Made by a program: the position numbers and the translations under genes
Notes under the pieces: generated by a model
Database searches by the model: none
Told to the model about the DNA's origin: nothing
Seen by the model: only the letters and a program-made list of their open reading frames with translations
Source: an uncultured Pseudomonadota bacterium
Lineage (GTDB): Bacteria; Myxococcota_A; UBA796; SXON01
Assembly (NCBI GenBank): GCA_903875225.1
Contig: CAIQVJ010000007.1
Span: forward strand, 1 to 64,000
Length of the DNA: 64,000 nucleotides
Direction of reading: 5' to 3'
In this document: one piece after another, positions 24,201 through 32,684 of the stretch
How the letters are laid out: every line of letters begins with the position of its first letter
How positions within the stretch are numbered: position 1 is the first letter of the stretch

Positions 24201-26059
24201 ACCGGGCCCGGTGGGTTTCGGGCAGCAACCAGCTCAACACGCGGCTCTACTTCAACCGCCTGCCGCACACCACGCTGGTACAACAGCCCGACCTGTCGGG
24301 CACGCCCGGCGCGCCCAACTCGACGCGAGTGGACGACCTGGGCCCGACCTTCGCCGACCTTCGCCAGGACGTGGCGGTGCCGGCGGCCCACCAGCCGGTG
24401 GCGGTCACGGTGTCCGCGGACGACCCCGACGGTGTGGTGTCGGTCACGCTGTGGTCGTCGGTCTCGGGAGCACCGTTCCAGGACCAGGCGATGACCGAGG
24501 TGCAGCCCGGCCACTGGGAGGCCGAGCTCAGCGGGGAGGCGGCCGGGACGATCGTGCAGATGTACGTCGAGGCGCAGGACGGCCTCGGTGCCCGCTCCAC
24601 GTTCCCCGCTGCAGGACCGGACTCCCGCGCCCTCGTGAAATTCGACGACGGCCTGGCGGCCACCAACGGGCTGCACAACTTCCGGATCCTCATGACCCAG
24701 GCCGACTCGGACTGGCTGCTCGACGACGTGAACGTGATGAGCGACGATCCGATCGGCGCCACGGTGGTGTACGACGAGTCGAAGGTGTACTACGACGTGG
24801 GGGTGCGGACGAAGGGCAGTGAGCGGGGCAGGCCTGAAGTGGCGCGCCTGGGCTACGGCGTCACGTTCCACAGCGAGCAGCCGTTCCGGGGCAGCCACTC
24901 GAGCGCGCTCGTCGATCGGTCCGAGGGAGTGGGCACCGGCCAGCGCGAGGTGCTGATGAACCTCGTGATGACCCACGCGGGCTCGGTTTCCGGGGAGTAC
25001 AACGATCTCATCCAGGCGCTGACGCCACGGCGGGAGCACACGGGGCCGGCAGAGCTGCAGCTCGATCGGTTCAGCGATCTCGTGCTCTCCTCGCAGTTCG
25101 CCGAAGGGGACAGCGGGACGCTGTTCAAGTACGAGCTCATCTACTACCCGCTGACCACCGACGACGGGACGCCCGAAGGGCTCAAGCTGCCCCAGCCGGA
25201 CTCAGTGATCGGCACGCCCCTCACGGATCTCGGCGACGATCCGGAGGCCTATCGCTGGAATTTCCTCATCCAGAACAACGAGCGGGAGGATGACTACGAC
25301 CGTCTGATCGACATGGACAAGACCTTCGCGCTCCCGAATTCCGACTTCCTGGCGCAGGTGGGCGCGGTGATCGACGTGGACGAGTGGCTGCGTGCCTTCG
25401 CCTTCGCGACGCTCTCGGGCGCGGTCGACAACTACGGGGGGGATGGGAGCCAGCACAACGCGCAACTGTACGTCCGGCCCGAGGACCAGCGGGTGCTGTA
25501 CTTCCCGCACGACCTCGACTACTACGGCGGCTCCTCGGGCTCGGTGGTGGCCAACGGCGACCTCCAGCGGCTGCTGCAGGACCCCGCCAACCGGAGGTCG
25601 TACTACGGGCACCTGCAGGACATCATCGCGCGGGCCTACAACGTGGGGTACCTCGGGCGGTGGTGTGACCAGATGGGTGTGCTGCTGCCGGACCAGGACT
25701 TCGCCGGCCACTGCCGGTTCATCGACGACCGGGCGAACTGGGTGATGAACGGCTCGCCGGACGCCGTGATGACCCAGTATCCGTCCCTGGACTTCCGCAT
25801 CACGACCGGCGGGGGCACCGACTTCACCGTCGCGTCGAAGGAGGTCGTGCTCGAGGGGGAGGCCTGGATCGACGTGCGCCAGATCACGCTCGACGGCGCC
25901 GCTGCGCCCCTGGCGCTCACGTGGGTCGACGATCGGACCTGGCGGGTGACCGTGCCACTCCTGGCCGGCGCCAACGACGTGACCCTCGTCGCCACCGACC
26001 TCGAGGGCGCAGTGGTCGGCACGGACTCGATCGTCGTGACCTCCACCGCAGCTCCGTGA
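21251..26059 (+). CDS. Giant lipoprotein with lamin-tail domains and CotH kinase domain
   Basis: The product is 1602 residues from GTG 21251. The signal ends in LGAGC (lipobox), followed by a Thr/Asp linker. There are two lamin-tail domains (LTD), ~70-225 (ITFNELLYHSATDADVEWIEL) and ~711-865 (VINEIQYHHEP ... EWIELYNRG). Beta-rich segments lie between and after. A CotH protein-kinase-like domain covers ~1130-1480, with VRTKGSERGR, LFKYELIYY and the acidic YFPHDLDYYGG block. CotH kinases phosphorylate secreted or spore-coat proteins in Bacillus, and LTD-CotH combinations are common in bacteria with complex envelopes. Here the protein would sit on the cell surface. The substrate is unknown. A membrane protein gene follows by 4 bp. 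Confidence 0.85.
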   Translation: MHSRNATPALSAPPWLGLRTATAVITIGTLGAGCSHDPKGHTVPDDTLDTHDTPIDTGIETVPPRAAPWEREEIAAPGSITFNELLYHSATDADVEWIELHNPMALDMDLSGWSIAGGVAYTFADGTILPAGGYLVVAADPARIAGALGPYVGTLSNSGDRIDLRNNGGRLIDTIAYGTDDPWPVQADGSGLTLAKIDPDAASDHAENWTASSDLGGTPGQPNVLDPLAPPTTLDLVALDAPWTYDVSGGYPAADWAQPDYDDSAWDSGAATFFAGAAQEDAPATVRVTADNYYGVYLGQADGTDLRLVGQSDGGDWTTVESFDTTVTPQDHLYVAAWEAPTDSGGPQMTIAEVEMPSGVVGTDASSFEWVLGPTDGCPGTTPPDPPPAVEELGPWIEDADAAASWALPGVEADRTSDPWGWANSGSFTDAKFVWADTFDDPSITNTENTYALFRSKDALLGSRGTTELYAVPTTSTFRTTFSFDADPGSAELSLEYLVDDGAVFYLNGVEVLRENMPTGPVDASTLASAPVGDPSELYADIPADALVRGLNVLTVEVHQAEPDDLDLTFACALTARIAPQAAGPTILLNEIAPAAESPFWAELLDVSTSTQDTTGLVLTSSTGGELVLPAGTLASGRLLAVDDLGFPVEAGDMLYLYSADRRDLLDAVRVQDGLRGRASADEAGVGGPWRVPSEATPGAQNVVESTDDVVINEIQYHHEPHSQEGEPVTDVAEEWIELYNRGAEAVDLGGWQLVDAVGFAFPSGTVLAPDSYLVVAGDAAALREEHPDIAVVGSYSGGLGNGGDRVLLLDARGNPADEVRYFDGGRWPAAPDGGGATLELRDPRADNEAPEAWAASDESARSAWTSYSYRGAAQPSAVGPDGAWQEFVLGLLDSGEVLIDDLSVVQDPDGTPVELVQNGTFDAGSDHWRLLGNHRHSEVVPDPDDPANSVLRVVATGATEHMHNHAETTLLRPIGTRPYEVSYRARWVSGSNQLNTRLYFNRLPHTTLVQQPDLSGTPGAPNSTRVDDLGPTFADLRQDVAVPAAHQPVAVTVSADDPDGVVSVTLWSSVSGAPFQDQAMTEVQPGHWEAELSGEAAGTIVQMYVEAQDGLGARSTFPAAGPDSRALVKFDDGLAATNGLHNFRILMTQADSDWLLDDVNVMSDDPIGATVVYDESKVYYDVGVRTKGSERGRPEVARLGYGVTFHSEQPFRGSHSSALVDRSEGVGTGQREVLMNLVMTHAGSVSGEYNDLIQALTPRREHTGPAELQLDRFSDLVLSSQFAEGDSGTLFKYELIYYPLTTDDGTPEGLKLPQPDSVIGTPLTDLGDDPEAYRWNFLIQNNEREDDYDRLIDMDKTFALPNSDFLAQVGAVIDVDEWLRAFAFATLSGAVDNYGGDGSQHNAQLYVRPEDQRVLYFPHDLDYYGGSSGSVVANGDLQRLLQDPANRRSYYGHLQDIIARAYNVGYLGRWCDQMGVLLPDQDFAGHCRFIDDRANWVMNGSPDAVMTQYPSLDFRITTGGGTDFTVASKEVVLEGEAWIDVRQITLDGAAAPLALTWVDDRTWRVTVPLLAGANDVTLVATDLEGAVVGTDSIVVTSTAAP

Positions 26060-26063
26060 GACC

Positions 26064-27170
26064 ATGAGCTCGCACCTGCCGGGCGGCGCAGCACCGCCGA
26101 CGCCCCTCGCGCTCGGCCGACTGGTGTTCCTCGCGCCCGGCCTCCTGGCCCTGGTGTTCGGCCTGTGGGCCGGCCTCGGCCGCCTGGGCTGGACGGGAAC
26201 GGCGAGCCCAGGCCTCGTCGCGGCGCACGGCCCGCTGATGGTGGTAGGCTTCCTGTACACCGTCATCAGCGTGGAGCGTGCCGTCGCGCTCGGTCGCTGG
26301 TGGGCCTGGGTCGGCCCCGCGCTGTGCGTGGTCGGCGCGGGCCTCGTCGCCGGGGGCATCGCCGCGGGGGCAGCGCTCGCGGCGATGGGCTCGATCGCGC
26401 TGGTCGGGGTCTTCACCGCGCTCACCCGTCAGGAGCCCACCCTGCACATGGGGATCATGTGCGCAGGTGCCGGCTGCGGGGCCATCGGAACGACAATCTG
26501 GGCCGCCGGCGCCACGGTGCCGATGGCGGTGCCCTGGTGGGAGGCCTTCATCGTGCTGACCATCGTGGGCGAACGGCTGGAGCTGGGACGCGTGCAGCGG
26601 CTCCCAGGGGCCGCCCGCTACGCGCTGGTCGCGCTCGTCGGCATCGCGCTCCTCGCGCTACCGGCGACGCACCGCGTCGATGACGCCGCCGTTCGCGGGC
26701 TCGGTTGTGTGTGGATCGGGATCGCCGTGTGGCTTGGGCGCCACGACATCGCTCGTCGTACCATCCGCACGCCGGGCCTCCCGCGCTTCGTCGCGACCGC
26801 CCTCCTGCTCGGCTACTGCTGGCTCGCCGTGGGGGGTGCCGCGATGCTCGCCTGGGGTCGCCAGAACGCCGGCCTCCCCTACGACGCCGAGATCCACGCC
26901 GTCTTCGTGGGCTTCACGCTCTCCATGGTGCTCGGGCACGCACCGATCATCTTTCCCGCCGTCCTCCGCGCCCAGGTCCCGTTTCGCACCCTGGCGTGGG
27001 TGCCGCTCGCGCTGCTGCACGCGTCGCTCCTGCTGCGGATCTTCGGCGACGTCGCGGGGCAGGGCGGCGCGCGATCGGCGGGCGGCGTGGCCGGCGTGGT
27101 TGCCTTGCTGCTGTTCCTGGCGACGACGGCGTGGGCCTTCGCTCGCCGTGGCGCACCGGGCGGGCGGTAG
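26064..27170 (+). CDS. NnrS-like multi-pass membrane protein
   Basis: The product is 368 residues with ten to twelve hydrophobic helices filling nearly the whole chain. Conserved-looking His positions lie at helix ends: AAHGPLMVVGFL (~53-64), PTLHMGIMCAG, EIHAVFVGFTLSMVLGHAPIIF (~275-298). The pattern of His in HGPLM and GHAPI recalls NnrS-type haem/copper membrane proteins involved in nitric oxide stress, but similarity is weak. It begins 4 bp after the CotH protein gene and may be coupled to it. No denitrification genes are nearby. The call is tentative. Confidence 0.6.
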   Translation: MSSHLPGGAAPPTPLALGRLVFLAPGLLALVFGLWAGLGRLGWTGTASPGLVAAHGPLMVVGFLYTVISVERAVALGRWWAWVGPALCVVGAGLVAGGIAAGAALAAMGSIALVGVFTALTRQEPTLHMGIMCAGAGCGAIGTTIWAAGATVPMAVPWWEAFIVLTIVGERLELGRVQRLPGAARYALVALVGIALLALPATHRVDDAAVRGLGCVWIGIAVWLGRHDIARRTIRTPGLPRFVATALLLGYCWLAVGGAAMLAWGRQNAGLPYDAEIHAVFVGFTLSMVLGHAPIIFPAVLRAQVPFRTLAWVPLALLHASLLLRIFGDVAGQGGARSAGGVAGVVALLLFLATTAWAFARRGAPGGR

Positions 27171-27175
27171 CCGCA

Positions 27176-27200
27176 GCGGGCCCCGGGCCGCCAGGCCCGA
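27176..27200. terminator. GC-rich hairpin between convergent genes
   Basis: CGGGCC at 27177-27182 can pair with GGCCCG at 27194-27199, in the short gap between the membrane protein stop (27170) and the lipoprotein stop (27202). There is no T run, so it is only a possible bidirectional terminator. Confidence 0.25.
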
Positions 27201-27201
27201 A

Positions 27202-27696
27202 CTACAGCGCCTCGCAGCCCGCGGAGACCTCGGAGAGCTGCGAGGCGAACTCGGGGAGCTGCAGCACGTCCGCGTCGAACATGGTGCCGATCACGAGCAC
27301 GTCCTCGGGGGGCAGGTCGCAGAACCCGCTGTCCACGTAGCAGCCGGCGTGGGTGGCGAAGCCCTCCTGCCACACCTCGTCGCAGGTGGCGTCCGCCGTC
27401 ACCACGTCCGCGAGGCGCTGCTGCAGGCAGGGGGAGACAGCGAGGAAGAAGGCCTGCCCGGCAGGGCTCAACTCGTACCAGACCTCCTCGAAGGAACGGT
27501 CCGCGTACTTGGCGCCGAACCCGATCGGGTACCCCTCCGCACCACAGCCGGCACCGCCGCGGAGCGTGCTGTCGAGGCACCGGTAGTAGTCCCCCTCGCG
27601 GTCCCGGATGTCGTCGGGGGTGGCCGGCGCGCACTCGGCGGGGTCAGGAGACTCCCCGCCCGAGCGGAGCGAGCAGCCGAGGAGGAGCAGGACCAT
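27202..27696 (-). CDS. Small Cys-rich lipoprotein
   Basis: The product is 164 residues. The signal is very short (MVLLLLGCS) with a Leu-Gly-Cys lipobox. The mature part has about seven more Cys (for example EC...RCL...GCG...PCL...TCD...GCY...FCD), suggesting several disulfides in the periplasm or on the surface. No known domain. It is convergent with the upstream membrane protein and lies just downstream of the TPR gene on the same strand, separated by 63 bp. Confidence 0.75.
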   Translation of the reverse strand: MVLLLLGCSLRSGGESPDPAECAPATPDDIRDREGDYYRCLDSTLRGGAGCGAEGYPIGFGAKYADRSFEEVWYELSPAGQAFFLAVSPCLQQRLADVVTADATCDEVWQEGFATHAGCYVDSGFCDLPPEDVLVIGTMFDADVLQLPEFASQLSEVSAGCEAL

Positions 27697-27759
27697 CGGG
27701 CGCGGCTATCATGACCGCGGGCGGGTCATCCGCAGCCGGGGGAGTGCAGACAATCCCGC

Positions 27760-28740
27760 TCAGGGCACATCCGATCCCGGCGGGGGTGGGTGGCGCTCGG
27801 GCCCCCCGACCATCCCTTCCGGCACCGTCGCAGCCGGATCGATCGCCACCGCCTTGCGGAACTCCTCCCTGGCCTCGGCCGGCCGATCGAGGGTGACCAG
27901 GGCGTTTCCCCAGGCGAGGTACAGGTCCGCCCCGGCGTAGCCGTGCTCCTCAGCCAGGCCGAAAGCGACGATCGCCGCTGCAGCGTCGCCGCTCTCGACG
28001 AGCAGCGTGCCTCGTGTCATGAGCAGGCGGCCGCTCTCGGGCCGCAGGACGAGGGCCCGCGCCACCACCTCGAGCGCCACAGGCGTCTGGGCCTGCTGGA
28101 CGAGCGCCGTCGCCACGCGCACCACCACGTCCTCGTCCACGCGCAGGCCCATCGCCGCGACGGTCGCGGCGGCGGCCTCGGGCATGCGGTGGGCGTACAG
28201 GGCGTAGTTCACGAGCTGGTACGCCGAGTCGGCATCGTGGGGGTTGAGCTCCCGCGCCATCACGGCCCCGGCGAAGGCCACCTCGGGATCTCCGTAGGCG
28301 CCGGCCGTCCGGCTCAGGATCGCGTGCAGGCGCCAATCAGCGATGCCCCCGGTGGTCATGCTGTGCCAGACCGCAGCGCAGAAGCCCCAGCGGATGTCCA
28401 CCCGGACGGCGGGGTCGGAGCAGACCCCGTCGAGCAGGTTCGCGTAGGTGTCATCGCCGACGACAGGGGCCGCCCTCGCAGCCTTCACCTGCTTCTTCCA
28501 GTCGCGGCCTTCGTGCAGTGCGACGAGCCACTGGATCGCGTCCATGGCGTCCACCGTGAGCGCAAACACGTTGTTCTCCGAGTCGGCGCGTGCCACGATC
28601 TCCGGGGCGAGAGGGGCGAGGGGGCCGGAGAGGTGGGTCAGCGCCAGCTGGAACGCGGCGGCCTCTTCCGCCTCGTCCGCGGGGTCTGCGGCGCGGGCCG
28701 ACGAGAGGAACAACGCAAGGGCAACGAGGGAGGTCGTCAT
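27760..28740 (-). CDS. Secreted TPR-repeat protein
   Basis: The product is 326 residues from ATG 28740, with a clean signal peptide (MTTSLVALALFLSSARA, cleavage before Asp/Pro). The C-terminal half contains tetratricopeptide-like repeats, for example YQLVNYALYAHRMPEAAAA, ALEVVARALVLRPESGRLL and YLAWGNALVTLDRPAEARE, ending in a Pro-rich tail. TPR domains form protein-binding superhelices. Probably periplasmic. The partner is unknown. It could be transcribed with the small lipoprotein downstream. Confidence 0.8.
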   Translation of the reverse strand: MTTSLVALALFLSSARAADPADEAEEAAAFQLALTHLSGPLAPLAPEIVARADSENNVFALTVDAMDAIQWLVALHEGRDWKKQVKAARAAPVVGDDTYANLLDGVCSDPAVRVDIRWGFCAAVWHSMTTGGIADWRLHAILSRTAGAYGDPEVAFAGAVMARELNPHDADSAYQLVNYALYAHRMPEAAAATVAAMGLRVDEDVVVRVATALVQQAQTPVALEVVARALVLRPESGRLLMTRGTLLVESGDAAAAIVAFGLAEEHGYAGADLYLAWGNALVTLDRPAEAREEFRKAVAIDPAATVPEGMVGGPERHPPPPGSDVP

Positions 28741-28885
28741 GAGCGCACCGTGTGGGCTGCCGGCCGGGACGGCGCGGACGGTGGGCCACGACGCGCGAGT
28801 ATAGTCCCTCGGACGTCGGGCACCGGGCGGATCTTCGTCGGTTCTGGTGGCGCCTTGCGCGAAATCGTGGGATCCTGCAGGCCAC

Positions 28886-29857
28886 ATGAGCGCCCCGATG
28901 CATCTCCTCCGCTTTGCGCTTCCGTCCCTCCTCCTCGGTTGCTCTGCCGCCACCATCCGGTTCGGCACGGACAGTGGTCGGCCGGATCTCAACTCCGATG
29001 CAGACACCGACGCGGATGCCGACGCCGACTCGGACTCGGACTCGGACGCCGACACCGACACGGACGCCGACTCGGACTCCGACGCCGACACGGACACCGA
29101 CACCGACACCGACTCGGACACCGACACCGACTCGGACACCGACACGGGCCCCGTGCTCGACCCCACCAGCTGCGCCGACGTGCTCGCTGCCCACCCGTCC
29201 TCGGCCTCCGGCGTGTACGCGATCGATCCCGACGGCACGGGCCCGAACCCGCCCTTCAACGTGCTGTGCGACATGGACACGGACGGCGGTGGCTGGACGC
29301 TCTGGTGGTGGTTCAACGCCGATGGGACCGTCGACTGGCGCTCGGTCCACGACGTGCTCGGCTCCAACCTCGCGGACTGCGATCCCGCTGCGGATTCCTG
29401 CTTCGCCCACATCCCCGATCCCTCGGCATCGGAGCTGCGCGCCACCGACGGCACGGACTGGGCCACCTGGCAATTCGACGCGAGCAACACCACGAGCGCC
29501 CGTGCCTACGCCGCGTTCGTGAACCGGACGACCTCGGTCTACCAGCTCGATCTGCACCTCGACGCCTGGAACCCGGTCCGCCAGAGCTCGGTCAGCCCGC
29601 GGTTCACCGATCCCTTTGCCTGTGACTCCGATCGGGACATCGCCTCGGACGGCGACTGTCGCAACTTCTGGTACGCGGATGCACGCGGGCCGTACGGCAC
29701 CGTCCGCTCGTTCAACCTCGACGACGATGGCGGCTACGGACAGACGGCGTTCGCGGGCGGCACCGACAACGCAGGTGCGGACGTCGGATGCGACTTCTTC
29801 GAGCAGTCGTTGTCCTACACGGACGGCACCTGCACCGGCGCCTTGTACTACCGCTAG
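28886..29857 (+). CDS. Lipoprotein with Asp/Ser/Thr linker and fibrinogen C-like domain
   Basis: The product is 323 residues from ATG 28886. The signal ends in LLLGC. Residues ~38-90 are a low-complexity Asp-Ser/Ala/Thr linker built from DADTDS-type repeats. The C-terminal domain (~94-323) begins SCADVLAAHPSSASGVYAI and contains CDMDTDGGGWTLWWW, the signature of fibrinogen-C/collagen-C-like domains, with six paired-looking Cys. Such domains bind carbohydrates or proteins. The Asp-rich linker may bind calcium and project the domain from the surface. DUF2461 follows 30 bp later. Confidence 0.85.
   Translation: MSAPMHLLRFALPSLLLGCSAATIRFGTDSGRPDLNSDADTDADADADSDSDSDADTDTDADSDSDADTDTDTDTDSDTDTDSDTDTGPVLDPTSCADVLAAHPSSASGVYAIDPDGTGPNPPFNVLCDMDTDGGGWTLWWWFNADGTVDWRSVHDVLGSNLADCDPAADSCFAHIPDPSASELRATDGTDWATWQFDASNTTSARAYAAFVNRTTSVYQLDLHLDAWNPVRQSSVSPRFTDPFACDSDRDIASDGDCRNFWYADARGPYGTVRSFNLDDDGGYGQTAFAGGTDNAGADVGCDFFEQSLSYTDGTCTGALYYR
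29000..29150 (+). repeat. Low-complexity GAC-rich coding repeat
   Basis: Short units encoding Asp-Ser/Ala/Thr (GACTCGGAC, GACACCGAC, GACGCCGAC) alternate for about 150 bp inside the fibrinogen-like lipoprotein gene. Such tracts are prone to length change. Confidence 0.85.
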
Positions 29858-29886
29858 GACCGCGCCCCGCCGGTTATGGGTGTCAG

Positions 29887-30471
29887 ATGGCCACCTTTCC
29901 GCCCGAGACCCTCGCCTTCCTCTCCGACCTCGCCGCTCACAACGACAAGGCCTGGTTCGATGCCAACCGGGATCGGTACGAGCGCTGGTACCTCGGCGTC
30001 GGTCGCGAATTCATGGCCACGCTCGCCGGGCACCTCGGCATGCCGGGCAAGATGATGCGCATCTTTCGCGACGTGCGCTTCTCGAAGGAGAAGACGCCCT
30101 ACAAGCCCCACCTCGACGTGTGGTTCACCGAATCGGAGGGGTGGGGACCGGGCCTGTTCGCGCGGCTCGAGCCCACGAGCTTCCTCGTCGGCATGGGCTG
30201 TCACGACTTCGACAAGGACGCCCTCGCAAAGTATCGAAAGGCGGTGGTGGAGGACGGCGACGCCCTGAGGACTGCGCTCACCGGCCTCCATCCGGGCGGC
30301 CAGACGCTCAAGCGGGTGCCCAGGGGCCTCCCCGACGATCCACTGCTCCTGCACACGAGCCTTCACGTCCAGGAGCGCGGGCCCGTTCCCGACGATGCAG
30401 TCGCCGCCACGCTCGCGGCAGTGAAGCGGTTCTCGCCCGTCTACGCCTGGCTCAAGACCCACGTCGGGTGA
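29887..30471 (+). CDS. DUF2461 (TIGR02453) family protein
   Basis: The product is 194 residues. Recognised by FPPETLAFLSDLAAHNDKAWFDANRDRYE at the start, RIFRDVRFSKEKTPYKPHL (~60-78) and the short C-terminal helix. Family function is not established. The proteins are soluble and widespread in bacteria and fungi. ATG 29887 fits the family N-terminus. It lies downstream of the fibrinogen-like gene and is convergent with the next minus-strand gene, 14 bp away. Confidence 0.88.
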   Translation: MATFPPETLAFLSDLAAHNDKAWFDANRDRYERWYLGVGREFMATLAGHLGMPGKMMRIFRDVRFSKEKTPYKPHLDVWFTESEGWGPGLFARLEPTSFLVGMGCHDFDKDALAKYRKAVVEDGDALRTALTGLHPGGQTLKRVPRGLPDDPLLLHTSLHVQERGPVPDDAVAATLAAVKRFSPVYAWLKTHVG

Positions 30472-30485
30472 TATGACCGGCCGGT

Positions 30486-31130
30486 TCAGCGCCAGATGGT
30501 GTTCCCGTTCTGGAAGGTGTCCACCCAGACGATCTCGCAGGCTCCACCGCCGGTGTCCTCCCGGCTCGTGCTCGAGTGGGCCAGGGGTTGCCAGGCCGAG
30601 TCGAGGATGGTGACCAGGTAGCCCTCGATCGCCACGAGATCCCCCTTTCTGGCCCAGCGCACGGCCCTGTCGATCGCGGAGTGCCCCTCCGCCGGGATGA
30701 TGTGTTGGTTGCCGACGTGGGTGGTCACGTCCAGGCGATCGGCCTCGGACACCGGGCTGTCACTGCGCCAGAAGAGCCAACGATGATCCTGATCGAAGGT
30801 GTACTTTTCCTTCAAGCTGGGCACGTGGTCGCCCCACGCCAGGCCGATGTCCACGTCGAAGAACTCGTTCGTGAAGGCCAGGGAGTAGGTGGAGGCGGAC
30901 AGGACCTCCCCGACCACCCGGTAGTGGTGGGTCTTCTGGATGTGGAACGTCTTGCCGTCCCGCTCGATGGTCACGGCCTCGGGCTTCTCGAGCTCCTCCT
31001 GGACCGGCTCGGCGCCGAGCGCCACGGGAGCGACCTTCACCCCGCCCGTCGGGCAGCCGCGAAAGCCGCGAAACGTGTACAGCACACCGATGACGACGAG
31101 CACGAGCGGGAGGTAGCGGCGCACGGCCAC
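30486..31130 (-). CDS. Membrane-anchored conserved hypothetical protein
   Basis: The product is about 214 residues from GTG 31130 (a second GTG at 31124 is equally possible). One N-terminal membrane helix (YLPLVLVVIGVLYTF) is followed by an exported domain with FDVDIGLAWGDHVPS, HRWLFWRSDSP, HIIPAEGHSAIDRAVRWARKGDLV and HSSTSREDTGGGACEIVWVD. This set resembles a family of uncharacterised proteins seen in many proteobacteria (pattern ...GWG...RWYxWR...IPA...SSLTRxDTGxGAC). Function unknown. No neighbours suggest a role. Confidence 0.75.
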   Translation of the reverse strand: MAVRRYLPLVLVVIGVLYTFRGFRGCPTGGVKVAPVALGAEPVQEELEKPEAVTIERDGKTFHIQKTHHYRVVGEVLSASTYSLAFTNEFFDVDIGLAWGDHVPSLKEKYTFDQDHRWLFWRSDSPVSEADRLDVTTHVGNQHIIPAEGHSAIDRAVRWARKGDLVAIEGYLVTILDSAWQPLAHSSTSREDTGGGACEIVWVDTFQNGNTIWR

Positions 31131-31205
31131 AGCGTATCGCGGAGGGGGGCGTGGACCCGGGGCCCGCTCCGGTGGGCTGCCGGATACACTCGCGTGGAGG
31201 TGCCC

Positions 31206-31568
31206 ATGCCCGGTCAGGTCCACCACGCGGCCGAGGTCGATTTCGCCATGGTCTGGCGTGACGGTTCGTTGTTCGGGCGCGATGGGCTCACACCCCTGCT
31301 GACCAAGCGAGCGAACGGCTGGGCGCTGGGCAACCAGGCCTCCGTGACCTGGCGGATGCAGGGCAACACGCTCTTCCGGGCGCCATCCTCCGCGCCGTTC
31401 TGCCGGATCGTCCAGGGCCAGATCCTCCGGGGCAGCAGCTACGACGTGCTCTACCGGCACGTGGGCGACGGGCTCACCCGGGGGGCGAGCCGCGGCGTGG
31501 TGGTTCGGGGCGAGGGGTTGACAGCAGAAGAGCTGCTCCTCGCGGCGGTTGTGCTCGACAAGGTCTGA
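31206..31568 (+). CDS. Small hypothetical protein
   Basis: The product is 120 residues from ATG 31206, with GGAGG six bases upstream deciding the start. No signal peptide or membrane segment. It is a mixed alpha/beta soluble sequence with WRDGSLFGRDG and VLYRHVGDGL segments. I do not recognise a family. The gene lies between a divergent membrane protein and a secreted protein gene 51 bp downstream. Confidence 0.6.
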   Translation: MPGQVHHAAEVDFAMVWRDGSLFGRDGLTPLLTKRANGWALGNQASVTWRMQGNTLFRAPSSAPFCRIVQGQILRGSSYDVLYRHVGDGLTRGASRGVVVRGEGLTAEELLLAAVVLDKV

Positions 31569-31619
31569 CACGGGGGCGCCCGTCGTGGACCGCCCCCTGT
31601 CGGTGCTTACGATCTGGCC

Positions 31620-32621
31620 ATGTCTCCCGGGCTCCCCCTACTCGCGCTGATGTGGCTCTGCGGCGCCCTGTCGACGCCCGCTCGTGCCTACGAGACAGAC
31701 CAGATCACCGATCGACTCGTGGAGCTGCAGGACTCCGGGATCGTCGCGGACGATGAGGTGGACCGCATCCTCGCGGCTGCTCTGGAGCAGACGAACCGGC
31801 AGACCGGCTGCCACTCCAGCGTGAAGGAGACCCGCCGACTGCTCGCCGAGAGCATCTACGACATCGCCTCCTTTCCCACCTACGTGCACGGGCGGGGCGA
31901 GCTCGCAGGCCTGGGCTACGGGGCCTACGCGGCCTGGCTCGAGACCGACGCGCGCGTCGACCGCCGCCCGTTCGTGAAATTCGGCGACATCTACGACCTG
32001 CTGCGCCCCACCGACTCGCTGGTCCTGGGAACGGTCGGGGTGTGCAGCACCATCCACCTCGCCGGGATCCTGATGGGTACCGACAAGCCCGACCACTTCT
32101 GGTCCCAGGGGTACGAGTACTTCCTGGCCTCCCGGCGAGGGCGCGCGGACGAGCGGGCGATGCGTTGGGGAACGCTTAGTGAGCGGGGCCAGTACGGGCT
32201 CGCGACCTCGGGGGTGTTCAGCTATGCCGACCTCGCCGCGAACTGGGAGGGCTACCAGTTCTACAAGGCGCTGCTCACCGAGGACAGCCCGCTCGAGCTC
32301 GGGGAGGACGGTTGCGTGGTGCAGACCCGACCGTTCCGTTGGGTCGATTGGATCACCGACGCGGTGGACGAAGCGGTGAATCCACCCAACTACGGGAAGG
32401 TGGTGCGGGCCGCAGTGCAGGAGCGACTCCTGTCGGAGCGGGACAACGTCTGCCAGGCCTACACCACGTGGGGCCCCGAGGTGATGCGCCGCAGGGCGCA
32501 GGTTGTGGCAGAGCAGGCGTCGCAACTTGTCCCCACCACCCCGCCCCGGCTGGACGAGTGGCAGTTGGACAGCCTGTGCAAGGGCTACGAAAGCACGAAC
32601 ACCGTGAGCAGGACGAGGTAG
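31620..32621 (+). CDS. Secreted hypothetical protein
   Basis: The product is 333 residues. The signal peptide is MSPGLPLLALMWLCGALSTPARA with a clean Ala-x-Ala cleavage site. The mature protein has a GTDKPDHFWSQGYEYFLASR stretch followed by SERGQYGLATSGVFSYADLAANWEGYQFY. Both are rich in aromatic residues and His/Asp and look like a conserved core, but I cannot name the family. It contains six Cys in the mature part. Probably periplasmic. A GT-C-type membrane protein starts 63 bp later. Confidence 0.7.
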   Translation: MSPGLPLLALMWLCGALSTPARAYETDQITDRLVELQDSGIVADDEVDRILAAALEQTNRQTGCHSSVKETRRLLAESIYDIASFPTYVHGRGELAGLGYGAYAAWLETDARVDRRPFVKFGDIYDLLRPTDSLVLGTVGVCSTIHLAGILMGTDKPDHFWSQGYEYFLASRRGRADERAMRWGTLSERGQYGLATSGVFSYADLAANWEGYQFYKALLTEDSPLELGEDGCVVQTRPFRWVDWITDAVDEAVNPPNYGKVVRAAVQERLLSERDNVCQAYTTWGPEVMRRRAQVVAEQASQLVPTTPPRLDEWQLDSLCKGYESTNTVSRTR

Positions 32622-32684
32622 CTCCGCGTCGGGTTCGGCCAGCGGCTACATTGCCGGGATGCTGACCCTCCTCGGTCGTGTCCC

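Noticed and set aside
29000..29150. Simple repeat considered as non-coding satellite
   Set aside because: It lies in frame within the fibrinogen-like lipoprotein and encodes its Asp-rich linker.
30477..30486. Perfect palindrome ACCGG/CCGGT between two convergent genes
   Set aside because: No loop, too short, and no T run, so it is not a convincing terminator.
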